Source: Cyclobacteriaceae bacterium (GTDB lineage: Bacteria > Bacteroidota > Bacteroidia > Cytophagales > Cyclobacteriaceae). From it: a stretch of DNA of 55,226 nucleotides. The notes below the pieces were generated by a model that was not told the origin of the DNA, did not search any database, and worked only from the letters and a program-made list of their open reading frames with translations. This document shows, in pieces, positions 1 through 8,225 of the stretch. Within the stretch, counting starts at the first letter, position 1; each line of letters opens with the position of its first letter. The stretch lies in assembly GCA_024644875.1 (NCBI GenBank), contig JAHEGY010000017.1, positions 1 to 55,226 on the forward strand. The letters are read 5' to 3'. The position numbers and the translations under genes were made by a program.

Positions 1-432
1 TTATATGATACCTGGGAAGATCCTTATGAAGTGAATAACCTTGCCGCTGATCCAGGGTTTCATGATATTCTCGAGCAGTTGCGTGAAAAACACCTTCAGT
101 GGAAAGAGGAAACACAGGATTGGGGACTTATCCCCGAAACCGAGTTAATCATGGAGTTATGGCCGCCCGATGGTATTCAACCCATAACCCGGGAACCGGA
201 TATAACACTGGAGAATCTTGAAGATCCCGATAAACTTAAAGTTATAATTAGCTGCGATACAGAAGGAGCCTCAATAGGGTATATGCTGAATGACACAGGA
301 AGGTGGTTACTTTATTCAGGTCCCTTAGAAGTTCCTGGAGATACTAAAATGTCTGTACAGGCAATCCGGATCGGATATAAACCGAGTCCAGTAGTTATTA
401 GAGAATTGTTAACCTCCATCGATATGTTATAA
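1..432 (+). CDS. Sulfatase, C-terminal fragment (5' end outside window)
   Basis: The reading frame is open from base 1 and ends with TAA, so this is the last 143 residues of a longer protein. The first residues, LYDTWEDPYEVNNLA, match the segment near the end of the catalytic domain in type I sulfatases (family knowledge), normally followed by a helix like the EQLREKHLQWKEET seen here. The final part, with SIGYMLND and IRIGYKPS, resembles the chitobiase/beta-hexosaminidase C-terminal beta-sandwich often appended to Bacteroidetes sulfatases. The formylglycine site, signal peptide and substrate specificity lie outside the window. A GTG at base 31 is in frame but is not a plausible start because homology extends upstream. 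It converges with galU, with 21 bases between the stops and no clear terminator hairpin. Confidence 0.8.
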   Translation, partial: LYDTWEDPYEVNNLAADPGFHDILEQLREKHLQWKEETQDWGLIPETELIMELWPPDGIQPITREPDITLENLEDPDKLKVIISCDTEGASIGYMLNDTGRWLLYSGPLEVPGDTKMSVQAIRIGYKPSPVVIRELLTSIDML

Positions 433-453
433 TGATGAAGACATTTCCAATAA

Positions 454-1326
454 TTATTTATCCAGTTCCTTGATCTTCTTTCTGAGGAATTCAGAAAAAG
501 GATCACAGAACTCTTTTCTTTTAAGTCCGTATTCCACGATTGTTTTAAGGTAATCCATTTTATTACCGATATCATACCTTACACCTTCGATGATAGAAGC
601 CATTACCGGTTCACGTTTGGTCTGATACATCAGGGCATCTGTCAACTGGATCTCATTATTTTTTCCCCTGGGGGTATTTTCAAGTGCCTTGTATATATCA
701 GGAGTAAGGATATATCTTCCGGCTATGGCCAGGTCAGAAGGCGCCTCATTAATTCCGGGCTTTTCAACGAACTCACTGATATCCAGGATCGTATCACTAA
801 TTTTTTTACCACCAACAATTCCATATCTGGATACTTTATCCTTCGGTACCCGCTCCACAGCCACTATTGAACTTCTGTATTGAGCGTAGGCATCAATAAG
901 CTGCTGAGTTACCGGCATTACAGAATCGATGATCGTATCACCCAACAATACGGCGAAGGGTTCGTTTCCAGTATGAAACCTGGCGTAATAAATGGCATCG
1001 CCCAATCCATTTATTTCCTTTTGGCGGATATAATGTATATTGGCCATCTCCGCAAGATGCCGGATCTCATTGAACAATCCATTTTTATCATCTTCCTCCA
1101 GACGGGCCTCAAGTTCCGCGTTCCTGTCGAAATGATCTTCAATGGCACGTTTTCCTTTTCCTGATATGATTAGAATATCCTCTATGCCGGAATCAACAGC
1201 TTCCTGTACGACAAATTGGATTGTTGGTGTATCAATAATTGGAAGCATTTCCTTTGGTTGAGCCTTGGTGGCCGGAAGGAATCTTGTGCCTAATCCTGCT
1301 GCGGGTATTACTGCTTTATTAATCAT
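454..1326 (-). CDS. galU: UTP--glucose-1-phosphate uridylyltransferase
   Basis: Cytoplasmic enzyme that joins UTP and glucose-1-phosphate to give UDP-glucose and pyrophosphate, feeding envelope glycans and nucleotide sugars. At 290 residues it has the usual GalU length. The N-terminus carries the nucleotide-binding signature PAAGLGTRFLPATKAQPKEM (residues 8-27). Further on come LLGDTIID, the metal and uridine region, and FVEKPG, which holds a conserved lysine of the sugar-phosphate site. Its ATG lies one base after the stop of the upstream GHMP kinase, so the two are almost certainly co-transcribed and possibly translationally coupled. That pairing raises the possibility that the enzyme also accepts a sugar-1-phosphate made by the kinase, such as glucuronate-1-phosphate. 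This is inference. Confidence 0.93.
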   Translation of the reverse strand: MINKAVIPAAGLGTRFLPATKAQPKEMLPIIDTPTIQFVVQEAVDSGIEDILIISGKGKRAIEDHFDRNAELEARLEEDDKNGLFNEIRHLAEMANIHYIRQKEINGLGDAIYYARFHTGNEPFAVLLGDTIIDSVMPVTQQLIDAYAQYRSSIVAVERVPKDKVSRYGIVGGKKISDTILDISEFVEKPGINEAPSDLAIAGRYILTPDIYKALENTPRGKNNEIQLTDALMYQTKREPVMASIIEGVRYDIGNKMDYLKTIVEYGLKRKEFCDPFSEFLRKKIKELDK

Positions 1327-1327
1327 C

Positions 1328-2323
1328 TTAAAAAATATGTGGTTTTATTACTCTTGCATTTATTGCTTTCAATTCTATAATGAGTTTTTTAAGCATATCG
1401 TCGTCCTTATAAATACCTATGATCGAGCCTCCCGAACCGGTAAATTTAGCTGATGCACCACAGGTCCTTGCAGTTTCTACCATTTCCAGGTTGCTGTCAC
1501 TGATATTCATTACTTTTCGCCTTTCATCAAAGTTTTCATTCATCAAGAGGAACAGGCGTTTATGATCATGTTTTAGTATTGCTTCCCTACCCTCTTCTGC
1601 CAGAGCTGCAATCCTGTTTAATGAAGACAAAGCCACTTCGTCTCCTTTCTCATACCTGGCCTTTAGATCATTAAAAACCGCTCCTGATACTTTTCCGAGA
1701 TCTGTCTTATAGGCTATATAAAGTTTGGGCAATAACCTGGGGTCCAGCTTCTCATATTTGCCATATCCACTTTTTTCGAGTGACTTGCGTTCGAAATCCA
1801 TAAAAACACAGCCTTCATAAACCTGGATTACCCTGTCCTGAAGGCCTGCGTTAATGCCTAATTCTTCAACCTCGGTAGCCAGAATTATAGTAGGGAGCAA
1901 TTCATCAGGAATGGATACCTGGTAGAATTTCATTAATGCCCGAAAGGTCGCAGTTACAATGGCCGATGAACCTGCCAGGCCAACCTGTCGTGGAATAGAG
2001 GAATGATATCTGACTGTAAAATTCTTCCCGTTCAGTTTGATGTTGTTCTGAACGCAGTACTCTGCGAATTTTTTAATAGAGGCTTTTACCAGTCTTGAAG
2101 CCCCGTAATAACCAGTCAGATTTACAGATTCAACAAGGTCATGAATATTTTTGTAGATATTCAGATCCTGGTCCATAGGTTCAATATGCAGCTCGGGAGT
2201 CTCGTATAAAGATATATGAGCACCAAAGTTTCTTACTACTATGGAAATGGTCTTGCCGAAGTATCCGTCTGAAGGATTTCCCAGCAGACCTGCTCGTGCA
2301 AATGCCCTTGTTTCAATGATCAT
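1328..2323 (-). CDS. GHMP-family sugar kinase, glucuronokinase-like
   Basis: A 331-residue small-molecule kinase of the GHMP (galactokinase/homoserine/mevalonate) superfamily. The ATP-binding loop PRQVGLAGSSAIV (about residues 111-123) has the form I associate with plant-type glucuronokinases. AGLQDR follows at 159-164, and the C-terminal GHMP motif FTGSGGS is at 294-300. The start MIIETRAFARAGLLGNPSDG also fits the substrate-binding N-terminus of this subfamily. The expected reaction is ATP-dependent phosphorylation of a free sugar at C1, giving a sugar-1-phosphate that a pyrophosphorylase such as the adjacent GalU could activate. It sits between MscS (12 bases upstream) and galU (1 base downstream). 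The kinase superfamily is clear; the uronate substrate is an inference from motif resemblance and context, and another sugar is possible. Confidence 0.75.
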   Translation of the reverse strand: MIIETRAFARAGLLGNPSDGYFGKTISIVVRNFGAHISLYETPELHIEPMDQDLNIYKNIHDLVESVNLTGYYGASRLVKASIKKFAEYCVQNNIKLNGKNFTVRYHSSIPRQVGLAGSSAIVTATFRALMKFYQVSIPDELLPTIILATEVEELGINAGLQDRVIQVYEGCVFMDFERKSLEKSGYGKYEKLDPRLLPKLYIAYKTDLGKVSGAVFNDLKARYEKGDEVALSSLNRIAALAEEGREAILKHDHKRLFLLMNENFDERRKVMNISDSNLEMVETARTCGASAKFTGSGGSIIGIYKDDDMLKKLIIELKAINARVIKPHIF

Positions 2324-2335
2324 CCCTTGATTTTC

Positions 2336-3187
2336 TTATTTCCTCAACAATGCTTCCGCCTCTTTATTAAAGCTTAAGGTTGTTTGTGGGAATGGAATGT
2401 TTATACCTTCTTTATCGAAAGTAACTTTGATCTTTTCCTGAAGATCAAAATAAATATTCCAGTAGTCAGAATTATTAACCCATACCCTTAAGGAAATGAT
2501 CACAGCGCTATCAGCCATAGAGAGAACCACTACTTGAGGCGCTGGTTCATTTAATATCGATTTATTGGCAGCTATAATATCCGAGATCACTTTCTTTGCT
2601 TTTGAAATATCATCTTCATATCCAATGGATGCATCTATCACAAGGCGTCTTGTATCCTGGGCTGAAAAATTGACGATAGTAGAACCAGCCAATTGACCAT
2701 TGGGTATATATACCACCTGGTTGTCGGGTGTATTAAGTACTGTGTTGAAGATCCTGATCTGGTCAACAGTACCCATTTCGCCAGCGGCTTTTATGAAGTG
2801 GCCTTTTTCAAAAGGCTTAACTGTCAATAAGATCACTCCCCCTGCAAAATTGGCCAGACTGCCCTGTAAGGCCAGGCCAATGGCGAGACCAGCGGAACCC
2901 AGAATAGCCAGGAAAGAAGATGTGGCCACCCCTAAAATTCCAATGATCGGGATCAAAACAATCACTTTTAAGGTAATACTGATCAGATTGGTCAGGAACG
3001 GACGAAGCGATTCATCCATTTCTCTCTTCTTCATTACCCGATTCAGGAAAGCCGTAATTCTATTGATGATCCAGAATCCTACAATGAGTAGTACGATGGC
3101 AAGCACAAATTTACCGCCAAATTGAATCAACAGATCCTGAGCTGAATCCCAGTATTGTTCAAGTTTGCTTAATTCAAGTTCTTCCAT
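2336..3187 (-). CDS. Small-conductance mechanosensitive channel, MscS family
   Basis: Inner-membrane channel that opens under membrane tension to release solutes during hypo-osmotic shock. The 283 residues match the compact E. coli-type MscS. Hydrophobic segments are seen at about 26-44 and 66-87, then the pore helix at 90-122 with the small-residue pattern LGSAGLAIGLALQGSLAN that lines the pore. The beta domain follows, containing the conserved VVYIPNGQL (about 158-166), and then an alpha/beta C-terminal domain. The ATG is preceded by only weak purine-rich sequence, as is common in this genome. It is the first gene of a probable three-gene minus-strand operon with the GHMP kinase and galU. 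No functional link to the sugar enzymes is obvious. Confidence 0.92.
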   Translation of the reverse strand: MEELELSKLEQYWDSAQDLLIQFGGKFVLAIVLLIVGFWIINRITAFLNRVMKKREMDESLRPFLTNLISITLKVIVLIPIIGILGVATSSFLAILGSAGLAIGLALQGSLANFAGGVILLTVKPFEKGHFIKAAGEMGTVDQIRIFNTVLNTPDNQVVYIPNGQLAGSTIVNFSAQDTRRLVIDASIGYEDDISKAKKVISDIIAANKSILNEPAPQVVVLSMADSAVIISLRVWVNNSDYWNIYFDLQEKIKVTFDKEGINIPFPQTTLSFNKEAEALLRK

Positions 3188-3332
3188 AATGGTTTCAATT
3201 TAAAGGTTAAAGGTTAGTTTATTTATTAAATTAATCTAGCGAAAATACTGTCTTAATCATAATCAAACAATTAATAAATGGGTTAACTTGCGGGAAATAA
3301 TGTACTATATCCCACATACGAATAGATAATGA

Positions 3333-3905
3333 ATGTCATTTTTTGATGATATATCGGGTAGACTATTTCCAGTCAATAAAAAGGTTGGCATTTATGAAGT
3401 GCTCAAACAGGACCAGGGTTTTATTAATAAATACCAGGAATGGACTTCAAAGTCAGAATGTATAAAGTTGAAAGAGGATATTTTAAAATCCTGGGAATTC
3501 AAGTTAAAGGATTTGAGTCCACCCCTGGATATAATCACTTATCTTTCAGATTACGCTAACGGATTTACCCTGTATCCAGGGAACGATGATCATAGTAATG
3601 CCATGAGCTATTTAATGGAATATATGAAAGATATGCTAATAAGTACTTCTTACCGGCTGGTACATTCGACAAGAAAGATAGATGAAAAAAAAGAGGGTAT
3701 TGAGATTGTTGAGAAATATTATCTAAAACCGCCTTTTCCTGTTAAAATTCCTTATGACCAGATGTATGGAAATATTGAGATTGAGGTATTAAAGCACGAT
3801 CAGCAAGAAAAGAGATTGAAATTCCTTGTTTCGGTATATTCTGACAGGAAGTATACCAAAGCCCTGCCTTTCCGGGAATTATTAAGCTATTTGTTTGACA
3901 ATTGA
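3333..3905 (+). CDS. Hypothetical cytoplasmic protein
   Basis: A 190-residue protein I do not recognise. There is no signal peptide or membrane segment. The sequence is rich in lysine, aspartate and tyrosine and looks like a soluble mixed alpha/beta protein. The C-terminal third (roughly KYYLKPPFPVKIPYDQMYG onward) is predicted by eye to be beta-rich. Reasons to believe it is a gene are its length, its ordinary codon use and the absence of any better frame on either strand. It is divergent from MscS, with a 145-base spacer between the start codons that contains a tandem AAAGGTT repeat. The downstream gene starts 52 bases later, so the two may share a transcript. Confidence 0.7.
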   Translation: MSFFDDISGRLFPVNKKVGIYEVLKQDQGFINKYQEWTSKSECIKLKEDILKSWEFKLKDLSPPLDIITYLSDYANGFTLYPGNDDHSNAMSYLMEYMKDMLISTSYRLVHSTRKIDEKKEGIEIVEKYYLKPPFPVKIPYDQMYGNIEIEVLKHDQQEKRLKFLVSVYSDRKYTKALPFRELLSYLFDN

Positions 3906-3957
3906 TATATTATCATAATTTTTAAATCCTTCCATCGTATAATAATTAGATAAAAAT

Positions 3958-4320
3958 ATGATCGCTATGAAAAAATATGTTACACTTTCTTTTTTACTAT
4001 CTGTATTTTTCCTGAATGCCTATGGCCAGGGTTTTTTGAAAACCTCACTGGAGATTACAATCCGTGATCGTCTGGGGAATACTGTTGAAGGGGTTAAAGT
4101 GAAAATCTACAAGACTTACGAAGACTTTCAAAGTGATGTTAACTTTATCCAGGAGCCCCTTCAAACCAATGCTAAAGGAAAAGTTGTTTTTAAGAATCTG
4201 GAGTCGGTCCCTTATTACATAAGTGCGGTTAAGGGAGATAATAATAACTATGGTGATGGCGAAATGGTTGATACCCTGGTGGAGAATCGGAAAAACAAAG
4301 TCACAATTATTATTCGCTAA
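3958..4320 (+). CDS. Secreted protein with carboxypeptidase-regulatory-like (Ig-fold) domain
   Basis: A small exported protein of 120 residues. A signal peptide is visible: Lys-Lys, then the hydrophobic stretch YVTLSFLLSVFFLNA, with cleavage likely near YGQ. The mature part, with LEITIRDRLGNTVEGVKVKIY followed by QTNAKGKVVFKNL and PYYISAVKGDN, fits one beta-sandwich of the carboxypeptidase regulatory-like type, a fold common in Bacteroidetes surface and periplasmic proteins. Met-4 (base 3967) is an equally good start because it sits directly before the Lys-Lys of the signal peptide. No catalytic residues are apparent. It converges with the downstream Usp gene, separated by 69 bases. Confidence 0.72.
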   Translation: MIAMKKYVTLSFLLSVFFLNAYGQGFLKTSLEITIRDRLGNTVEGVKVKIYKTYEDFQSDVNFIQEPLQTNAKGKVVFKNLESVPYYISAVKGDNNNYGDGEMVDTLVENRKNKVTIIIR

Positions 4321-4389
4321 TCTTTTCTTATAGATCCTCTTACTTTTCGGCTGCTATCTGATCCCCGATAGGTACTGCGTATTATTCTT

Positions 4390-5235
4390 TTATCGATGAG
4401 CGATCAGCAAGGGTATTCGGCGGTTTTCAATGATCCGGCGTGCCACACTGGGAATGATCAGGTTTGAGATCGTGCTCCTTCCGTAGGCACCCATTATGAC
4501 AAGAGGATCTTCCACGCTTTCTGCAAAATTCAATATCTCCCTGGACGTATTATATCCATTCAGTAATTGTAATCCTACATTTCTAAAATGCTCCTTGACC
4601 AGCTCCATGAGCAATTTTTCATTGCTTATCTCTTCATCAGCACTTGGGGACACGGTCAGGATGGTAGTAATCTTATCCTTAACAGCAAAATCAAATAGGT
4701 TACTGAAGGCGCGTATGGCAAAAACTGATGATTCTTTACCGTCATACGTCAGCACAATGTTCTTAATTGGTTGAATATTCTCGGGAACGATCATGACAGG
4801 GCAACGGCTCCCTTTAAGAATCTGATAAAGGAGTGAGGTGTCCTTTTTTCTAGTTACATGGTTGAAGAAGATTTCATAACTGAGAATCAGCAGATCGGCG
4901 TATGTTGTCTGTTTTATCAATTCATGTGCGGTGATCTTGAAGTTGTTGTATATCTGATATCGTATCTTCGCATGTCTCACGCCTTTCTCGAAAGAAGAGA
5001 TAACCTCTGCTTTCTGACTGTCCTCCTCCGACAAATGATCAATATTTCCCGGATTGATATCGACCATCGATGCTTCTTTTACATAACTGCTCACTTTTGA
5101 GGTGTATGCCAGGTCTTTTACAACAAAGGCAAGAAAGAGGTGATCTGATAATTTGGGAAGAAAATCGTTGGCTACTGTAACGATATCATTGACGAATGAT
5201 GATTTCTCCTCTAATGCGACTAAGATTTTTGCCAT
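4390..5235 (-). CDS. Tandem universal stress protein (UspA family), divergent
   Basis: A cytoplasmic protein of 281 residues made of two Usp folds, each about 140 residues. The N-terminal half begins MAKILVALEEKSSFVNDIV; the C-terminal half begins at KNIVLTYDGKESSVFAIRAF and ends MGAYGRSTISNLIIPSVARR. The usual ATP-binding signature G-x2-G-x9-G-S/T is degraded at its end here, with Pro-Ser where Gly-Ser is expected, so nucleotide binding is doubtful. The N-terminal half also lacks an intact copy. It lies 10 bases downstream of a second tandem Usp gene and is presumably in the same operon. In other bacteria such proteins accumulate in starvation and oxygen limitation, and the neighbouring FNR-like regulator fits that role. 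Confidence 0.87.
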   Translation of the reverse strand: MAKILVALEEKSSFVNDIVTVANDFLPKLSDHLFLAFVVKDLAYTSKVSSYVKEASMVDINPGNIDHLSEEDSQKAEVISSFEKGVRHAKIRYQIYNNFKITAHELIKQTTYADLLILSYEIFFNHVTRKKDTSLLYQILKGSRCPVMIVPENIQPIKNIVLTYDGKESSVFAIRAFSNLFDFAVKDKITTILTVSPSADEEISNEKLLMELVKEHFRNVGLQLLNGYNTSREILNFAESVEDPLVIMGAYGRSTISNLIIPSVARRIIENRRIPLLIAHR

Positions 5236-5245
5236 TTCCTTCTCC

Positions 5246-6112
5246 CTAAATTTTCAGTTTACATGTCCAGACCGGTCTTTTGGCATGATTTACAATATCT
5301 TCAGCAATACTCCCGCTGAGCAGATGCATGATGCCTGTCCTGCCATGTGTTGCCAGTGCGATCATATCTGCTCCGATATCTTCACAGAAATATATTATGC
5401 CATCCTCCTCTATGTAATCATTATAAACATTTAATGAATAATTGCTGATATTATATTTCTCGACAAAGGTTTTCATCTCTTTAAAAATAGTCCGGTTTGT
5501 TTCAAAATTATTGGGAGTATTGATCTTGACGAGATGTAATTTGGCTTTAAAAATATCCTGTAGCTTAAACAACTCTTCCACCACATGAGCCTGGTCACCT
5601 TCAAAGTTAGAGGCAAAGGCAATATTATGGATCTTCGTATAATCGCGTTTCTTTTTAATTGTGATTACCGGGCATTTTGCATGCCTTACAACCCTTTCCG
5701 TATTCGAGCCTATCAAAACTTCCTCCAGGCCGGTGGTGCCTTTTGTGCCCATAATCACCAGATTTACATTTTCCTGCTCTATTTTCTCGGTAATAACAAA
5801 ATATGGATTACCAACTTCCACGACTTGCTTTATCTTTACAGATTCCGTTTCCAGCCTCTGAGTCAAGGCCCGGATCTCATCCTTTGAGCGGTTCAGCAAG
5901 TTGTTAATAAAGGATTCATCCAGATTATCCAGGGGAGGTTCTGCCCCTCCGATAACATTCATCCCGCCACCCCATACGGAAGATAATCCGGGATAATCGA
6001 CAACATTGATGAGAATAATCTCAGCCGTACTCTTTAAGGCAATCTGATTTGCAAAGTCCAGTGCATATCCTGCCTGTTCAGAAAAATCAGTTGGAACTAA
6101 GATCTTTTTCAC
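5246..6112 (-). CDS. Tandem universal stress protein (UspA family), ATP-binding type
   Basis: A 288-residue protein with two Usp domains. The first starts MKKILVPTDFSEQAGYALDF and ends with a full ATP-binding signature, MGTKGTTGLEEVLIGSNTER. The second starts near HNIAFASNFEGDQAHVVEEL and ends THGRTGIMHLLSGSIAED, also close to canonical. It is therefore likely to bind ATP, unlike the downstream paralogue. It is the first gene of the two-gene Usp unit. About 100 bases upstream of its ATG lies a dyad of the CRP/FNR type, directly after the gene for an FNR-like regulator, suggesting control by that regulator. The exact role is unknown, as for most Usp proteins; survival under low oxygen or energy stress is the usual proposal. 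Confidence 0.92.
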   Translation of the reverse strand: MKKILVPTDFSEQAGYALDFANQIALKSTAEIILINVVDYPGLSSVWGGGMNVIGGAEPPLDNLDESFINNLLNRSKDEIRALTQRLETESVKIKQVVEVGNPYFVITEKIEQENVNLVIMGTKGTTGLEEVLIGSNTERVVRHAKCPVITIKKKRDYTKIHNIAFASNFEGDQAHVVEELFKLQDIFKAKLHLVKINTPNNFETNRTIFKEMKTFVEKYNISNYSLNVYNDYIEEDGIIYFCEDIGADMIALATHGRTGIMHLLSGSIAEDIVNHAKRPVWTCKLKI

Positions 6113-6211
6113 GATTAAAGAATTTATAGGATAGACTAAACGTACCTGTCCTGTTTTGGTGCAAATTAAGGAAAATCACAAAAAATATGTAATGATGGCT
6201 ATCAGCGCAAA

Positions 6212-6229
6212 ATATGATTTATGTCATAT
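6212..6229. promoter_or_regulatory. Candidate CRP/FNR-family operator upstream of the Usp operon
   Basis: Perfect inverted repeat ATATGA-N6-TCATAT. The TGA-N6-TCA core has exactly the half-site spacing of CRP (TGTGA-N6-TCACA) and FNR (TTGAT-N4-ATCAA) sites. It lies about 100 bases upstream of the Usp start codon and 18 bases beyond the stop of the FNR-like regulator gene. Binding by that regulator is inference. Confidence 0.55.
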
Positions 6230-6247
6230 GGGCTGAAAGGCTGGAAT

Positions 6248-6970
6248 TTAAATTCCGTAGAAGTCCGCTTCTTTTACAAGTCCCTGAGGGTCAAGTACTT
6301 TTATTTTCTTTCCCTGAAGGGATATCAATTCCTGGTTTTTAAATTCTGACAGTAACCTGATCACTGTTTCAGTAGCTGTACCGATAATATTGGCCAGGTC
6401 TTCACGGGATAAGGCGATATCGATCAATGTACTGTTTTCTTCACCCTCCAATCCGTAGGATTCTTTAAGCATAAGCAATGTGGCAGCCAGTCTTTCCCTG
6501 ACGGATTTTTGAGCTATAGTGACGAGTTTCTGCTCCATAATACCCAGGTCATCGCAAAGTCTCTGCATCATACGCTTAAAAAACCTGGGATTGTTATTCA
6601 ATATACTTAGAAAATCAGCTTTGGGGATATAGCAAATGGCCCCTTCTTCAATTACCGTGGCGGATGCGTTATAGAACTCTTCAGAGATCAAGGCCCGGTA
6701 ACCAATGAAATCACCTGCCTTAGCCAGGTTAAGGATCTGCTCTTTACCATCCGAAGTAATCTTGTATACCTTTACTTTCCCTGAATTCAGGCAGAATAAA
6801 CCCATCGGACGGGTTCCTTCATAATACAGAGTCTGTCCCTTCTTGTACATGATGCATGATTTATGAATGTCCAGGGATTCGAGATCATCCTTGTTCAGGT
6901 CAGAAAAAAGGGAATCTTTTTTACTGGCGCAAAAAGCGCAGCTTATTTTGATGTTCTTTTTTGTAGCCAA
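6248..6970 (-). CDS. Crp/Fnr-family transcription regulator, FNR-like with partial iron-sulfur cysteine set
   Basis: A 240-residue regulator with an N-terminal cyclic-nucleotide-binding-type beta-barrel (about 25-140), a dimer helix and a C-terminal winged helix-turn-helix (about 170-235, recognition region SREDLANIIGTATETVIRLL). It has Cys at 11 and 14 (SCAFC), 39, 60 and 113. Aligned by eye with E. coli FNR, Cys11, Cys14 and Cys113 fall on the ligands Cys20, Cys23 and Cys122, while the position of Cys29 is Ser20. A [4Fe-4S] oxygen sensor with one non-cysteine ligand, or a degenerate apo-form, are both possible. The residues expected for cAMP binding are not obvious. Its neighbours are Usp genes preceded by an FNR-type dyad. 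A good promoter lies just upstream. Confidence 0.88.
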   Translation of the reverse strand: MATKKNIKISCAFCASKKDSLFSDLNKDDLESLDIHKSCIMYKKGQTLYYEGTRPMGLFCLNSGKVKVYKITSDGKEQILNLAKAGDFIGYRALISEEFYNASATVIEEGAICYIPKADFLSILNNNPRFFKRMMQRLCDDLGIMEQKLVTIAQKSVRERLAATLLMLKESYGLEGEENSTLIDIALSREDLANIIGTATETVIRLLSEFKNQELISLQGKKIKVLDPQGLVKEADFYGI

Positions 6971-6989
6971 GTTTTTACTGATTTTTCCG

Positions 6990-7020
6990 CAAATTTACTC
7001 ACTATTAAACTAGTATCCAA
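6990..7020 (-). promoter_or_regulatory. Bacteroidetes-type promoter for the FNR-like regulator
   Basis: Reading the minus strand there is TTG, a 20-base spacer, then TAAATTTG. This matches the Bacteroidetes -33/-7 pattern (TTTG, 17-23 bases, TAnnTTTG). The -7 element ends about 20 bases before the regulator's ATG. Confidence 0.6.
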
Positions 7021-7081
7021 TAAGATATATGAGCTAAATTCCAACTTTTAGTAAGTATTTCATATATGTCCTATTCAGCTC

Positions 7082-7109
7082 TTATTTTTAAATCCAATTT
7101 TAAAAATAA
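7082..7109. repeat. AT-only inverted repeat between menA and the regulator
   Basis: Perfect 11-bp arms (TTATTTTTAAA and its complement) around a 6-base loop TCCAAT. It lies 78 bases beyond the menA stop and upstream of the regulator's promoter. It could be a weak terminator for menA or a protein-binding dyad. There is no following T-tract on the minus strand. Confidence 0.35.
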
Positions 7110-7186
7110 TTCTATTATCGGAATAATAATAACTGCTTGAGTGAAAATTTTGTTTTGAGAAAGAATATTCAGGCAAAGTGTGAAAT

Positions 7187-8098
7187 TTACTTTATCAACA
7201 GTCCAAGCCCAAATAAAAGTGTAAAGATCAAACTGGATATGGCCATTTTTTTAAGACTGGGATCTAATTCAGAGGCCATTGATTTATTTTGTACTTCCAG
7301 ACCATTTTGAATGAATAATGGCAAGGAAATAATAAAAAGAAATTGAAATGGCGATTCATACTCAATAATCACATAAATAATTGCAAGACTGAATCCGGTA
7401 CCCAGCAAAAACCAGTGATATATTACAGCTTTTTCCCTTCCGATCCTGACAGGAACAGACCTTTTGCCGGCGAGATCATCAGATTCAATATCACGGATAT
7501 TATTGACATTCAAAACGGCAGTTGCAAATAATCCGGATGTTAATGCCGGAAGCATATGATACACGTTAAGATACCCTGTATATAGAAAACATGTACCCAG
7601 AACTCCGAGTAATCCGAAAAAAAGTAATACAAACAGATCTCCAAATCCGGCATAGCCATATGGATTTTTCCCCATGGTATACCCCATGGCAGCCAGTATA
7701 GCTGCAATACCGAGTAAGAAGAAGATAAAAAAAGAGGCATCCAAATTCTCAATGGCTGTGAGAAGAAGCAATGTGCCGGACAATAAAGATAGAATAGCGG
7801 TAATTGATATCGCTATTTTCATAGACTTTGCTGAAATACTCCCTGATTGAACACTCCTTTTAGGCCCTTTTCGATCAGTACTGTCTGCGCCATGCAAAGA
7901 ATCACCATAATCGTTTGCAAGATTAGAAAGTATTTGCAGAAATATGGTTGTTATTGCCGCTAATATGAAGATCAATACATTGAAGAGGCCTTCATCTGCT
8001 GCAAGAAATGAACCCATTGCAATACTGGCAAGTGCCAGTGGAAGTGTGCGTAATCTGACAGCCTGCATCCAGGCCTTGAATTTTGGTGATGAACTCAT
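7187..8098 (-). CDS. menA: 1,4-dihydroxy-2-naphthoate polyprenyltransferase
   Basis: Inner-membrane UbiA-superfamily enzyme that attaches a polyprenyl chain to 1,4-dihydroxy-2-naphthoate, giving demethylmenaquinone for the respiratory chain. The length (303) is typical. The first aspartate-rich motif is NDYGDSLHGAD (62-72), followed by RKGPKRSVQSG, and the second is NVNNIRDIESDD (197-208); both bind the prenyl diphosphate through magnesium. Around eight or nine hydrophobic segments are visible, for example VLIFILAAITTIFLQI and FLFIISLPLFI. No other men gene is in the window, so this one stands alone, as menA often does. It implies menaquinone respiration. The start is taken at MSSSPKF, which precedes the conserved WMQAVRLRTLPLA. 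Confidence 0.93.
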   Translation of the reverse strand: MSSSPKFKAWMQAVRLRTLPLALASIAMGSFLAADEGLFNVLIFILAAITTIFLQILSNLANDYGDSLHGADSTDRKGPKRSVQSGSISAKSMKIAISITAILSLLSGTLLLLTAIENLDASFFIFFLLGIAAILAAMGYTMGKNPYGYAGFGDLFVLLFFGLLGVLGTCFLYTGYLNVYHMLPALTSGLFATAVLNVNNIRDIESDDLAGKRSVPVRIGREKAVIYHWFLLGTGFSLAIIYVIIEYESPFQFLFIISLPLFIQNGLEVQNKSMASELDPSLKKMAISSLIFTLLFGLGLLIK

Positions 8099-8225
8099 CT
8101 CTATTCGATCAGGATAAAATGCTGAACCCAGGAAATTTACTTTTTAATTGGTATGAAGCATTAAACAATAATAGAGGCAGACTTTATCAGTGAATGCATA
8201 TCAGGGTTGCCCCTCTTGTATCCTG

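Noticed and set aside
2700-3125. 141-codon open frame opposite MscS
   Set aside because: The translation is basic and repetitive, as expected from the antisense of a membrane gene; the MscS frame is clearly the real one.
3188-3332. Tandem AAAGGTT and distant ATTTATTAA/TTAATAAAT repeats
   Set aside because: AT-rich and short; likely by chance in this base composition.
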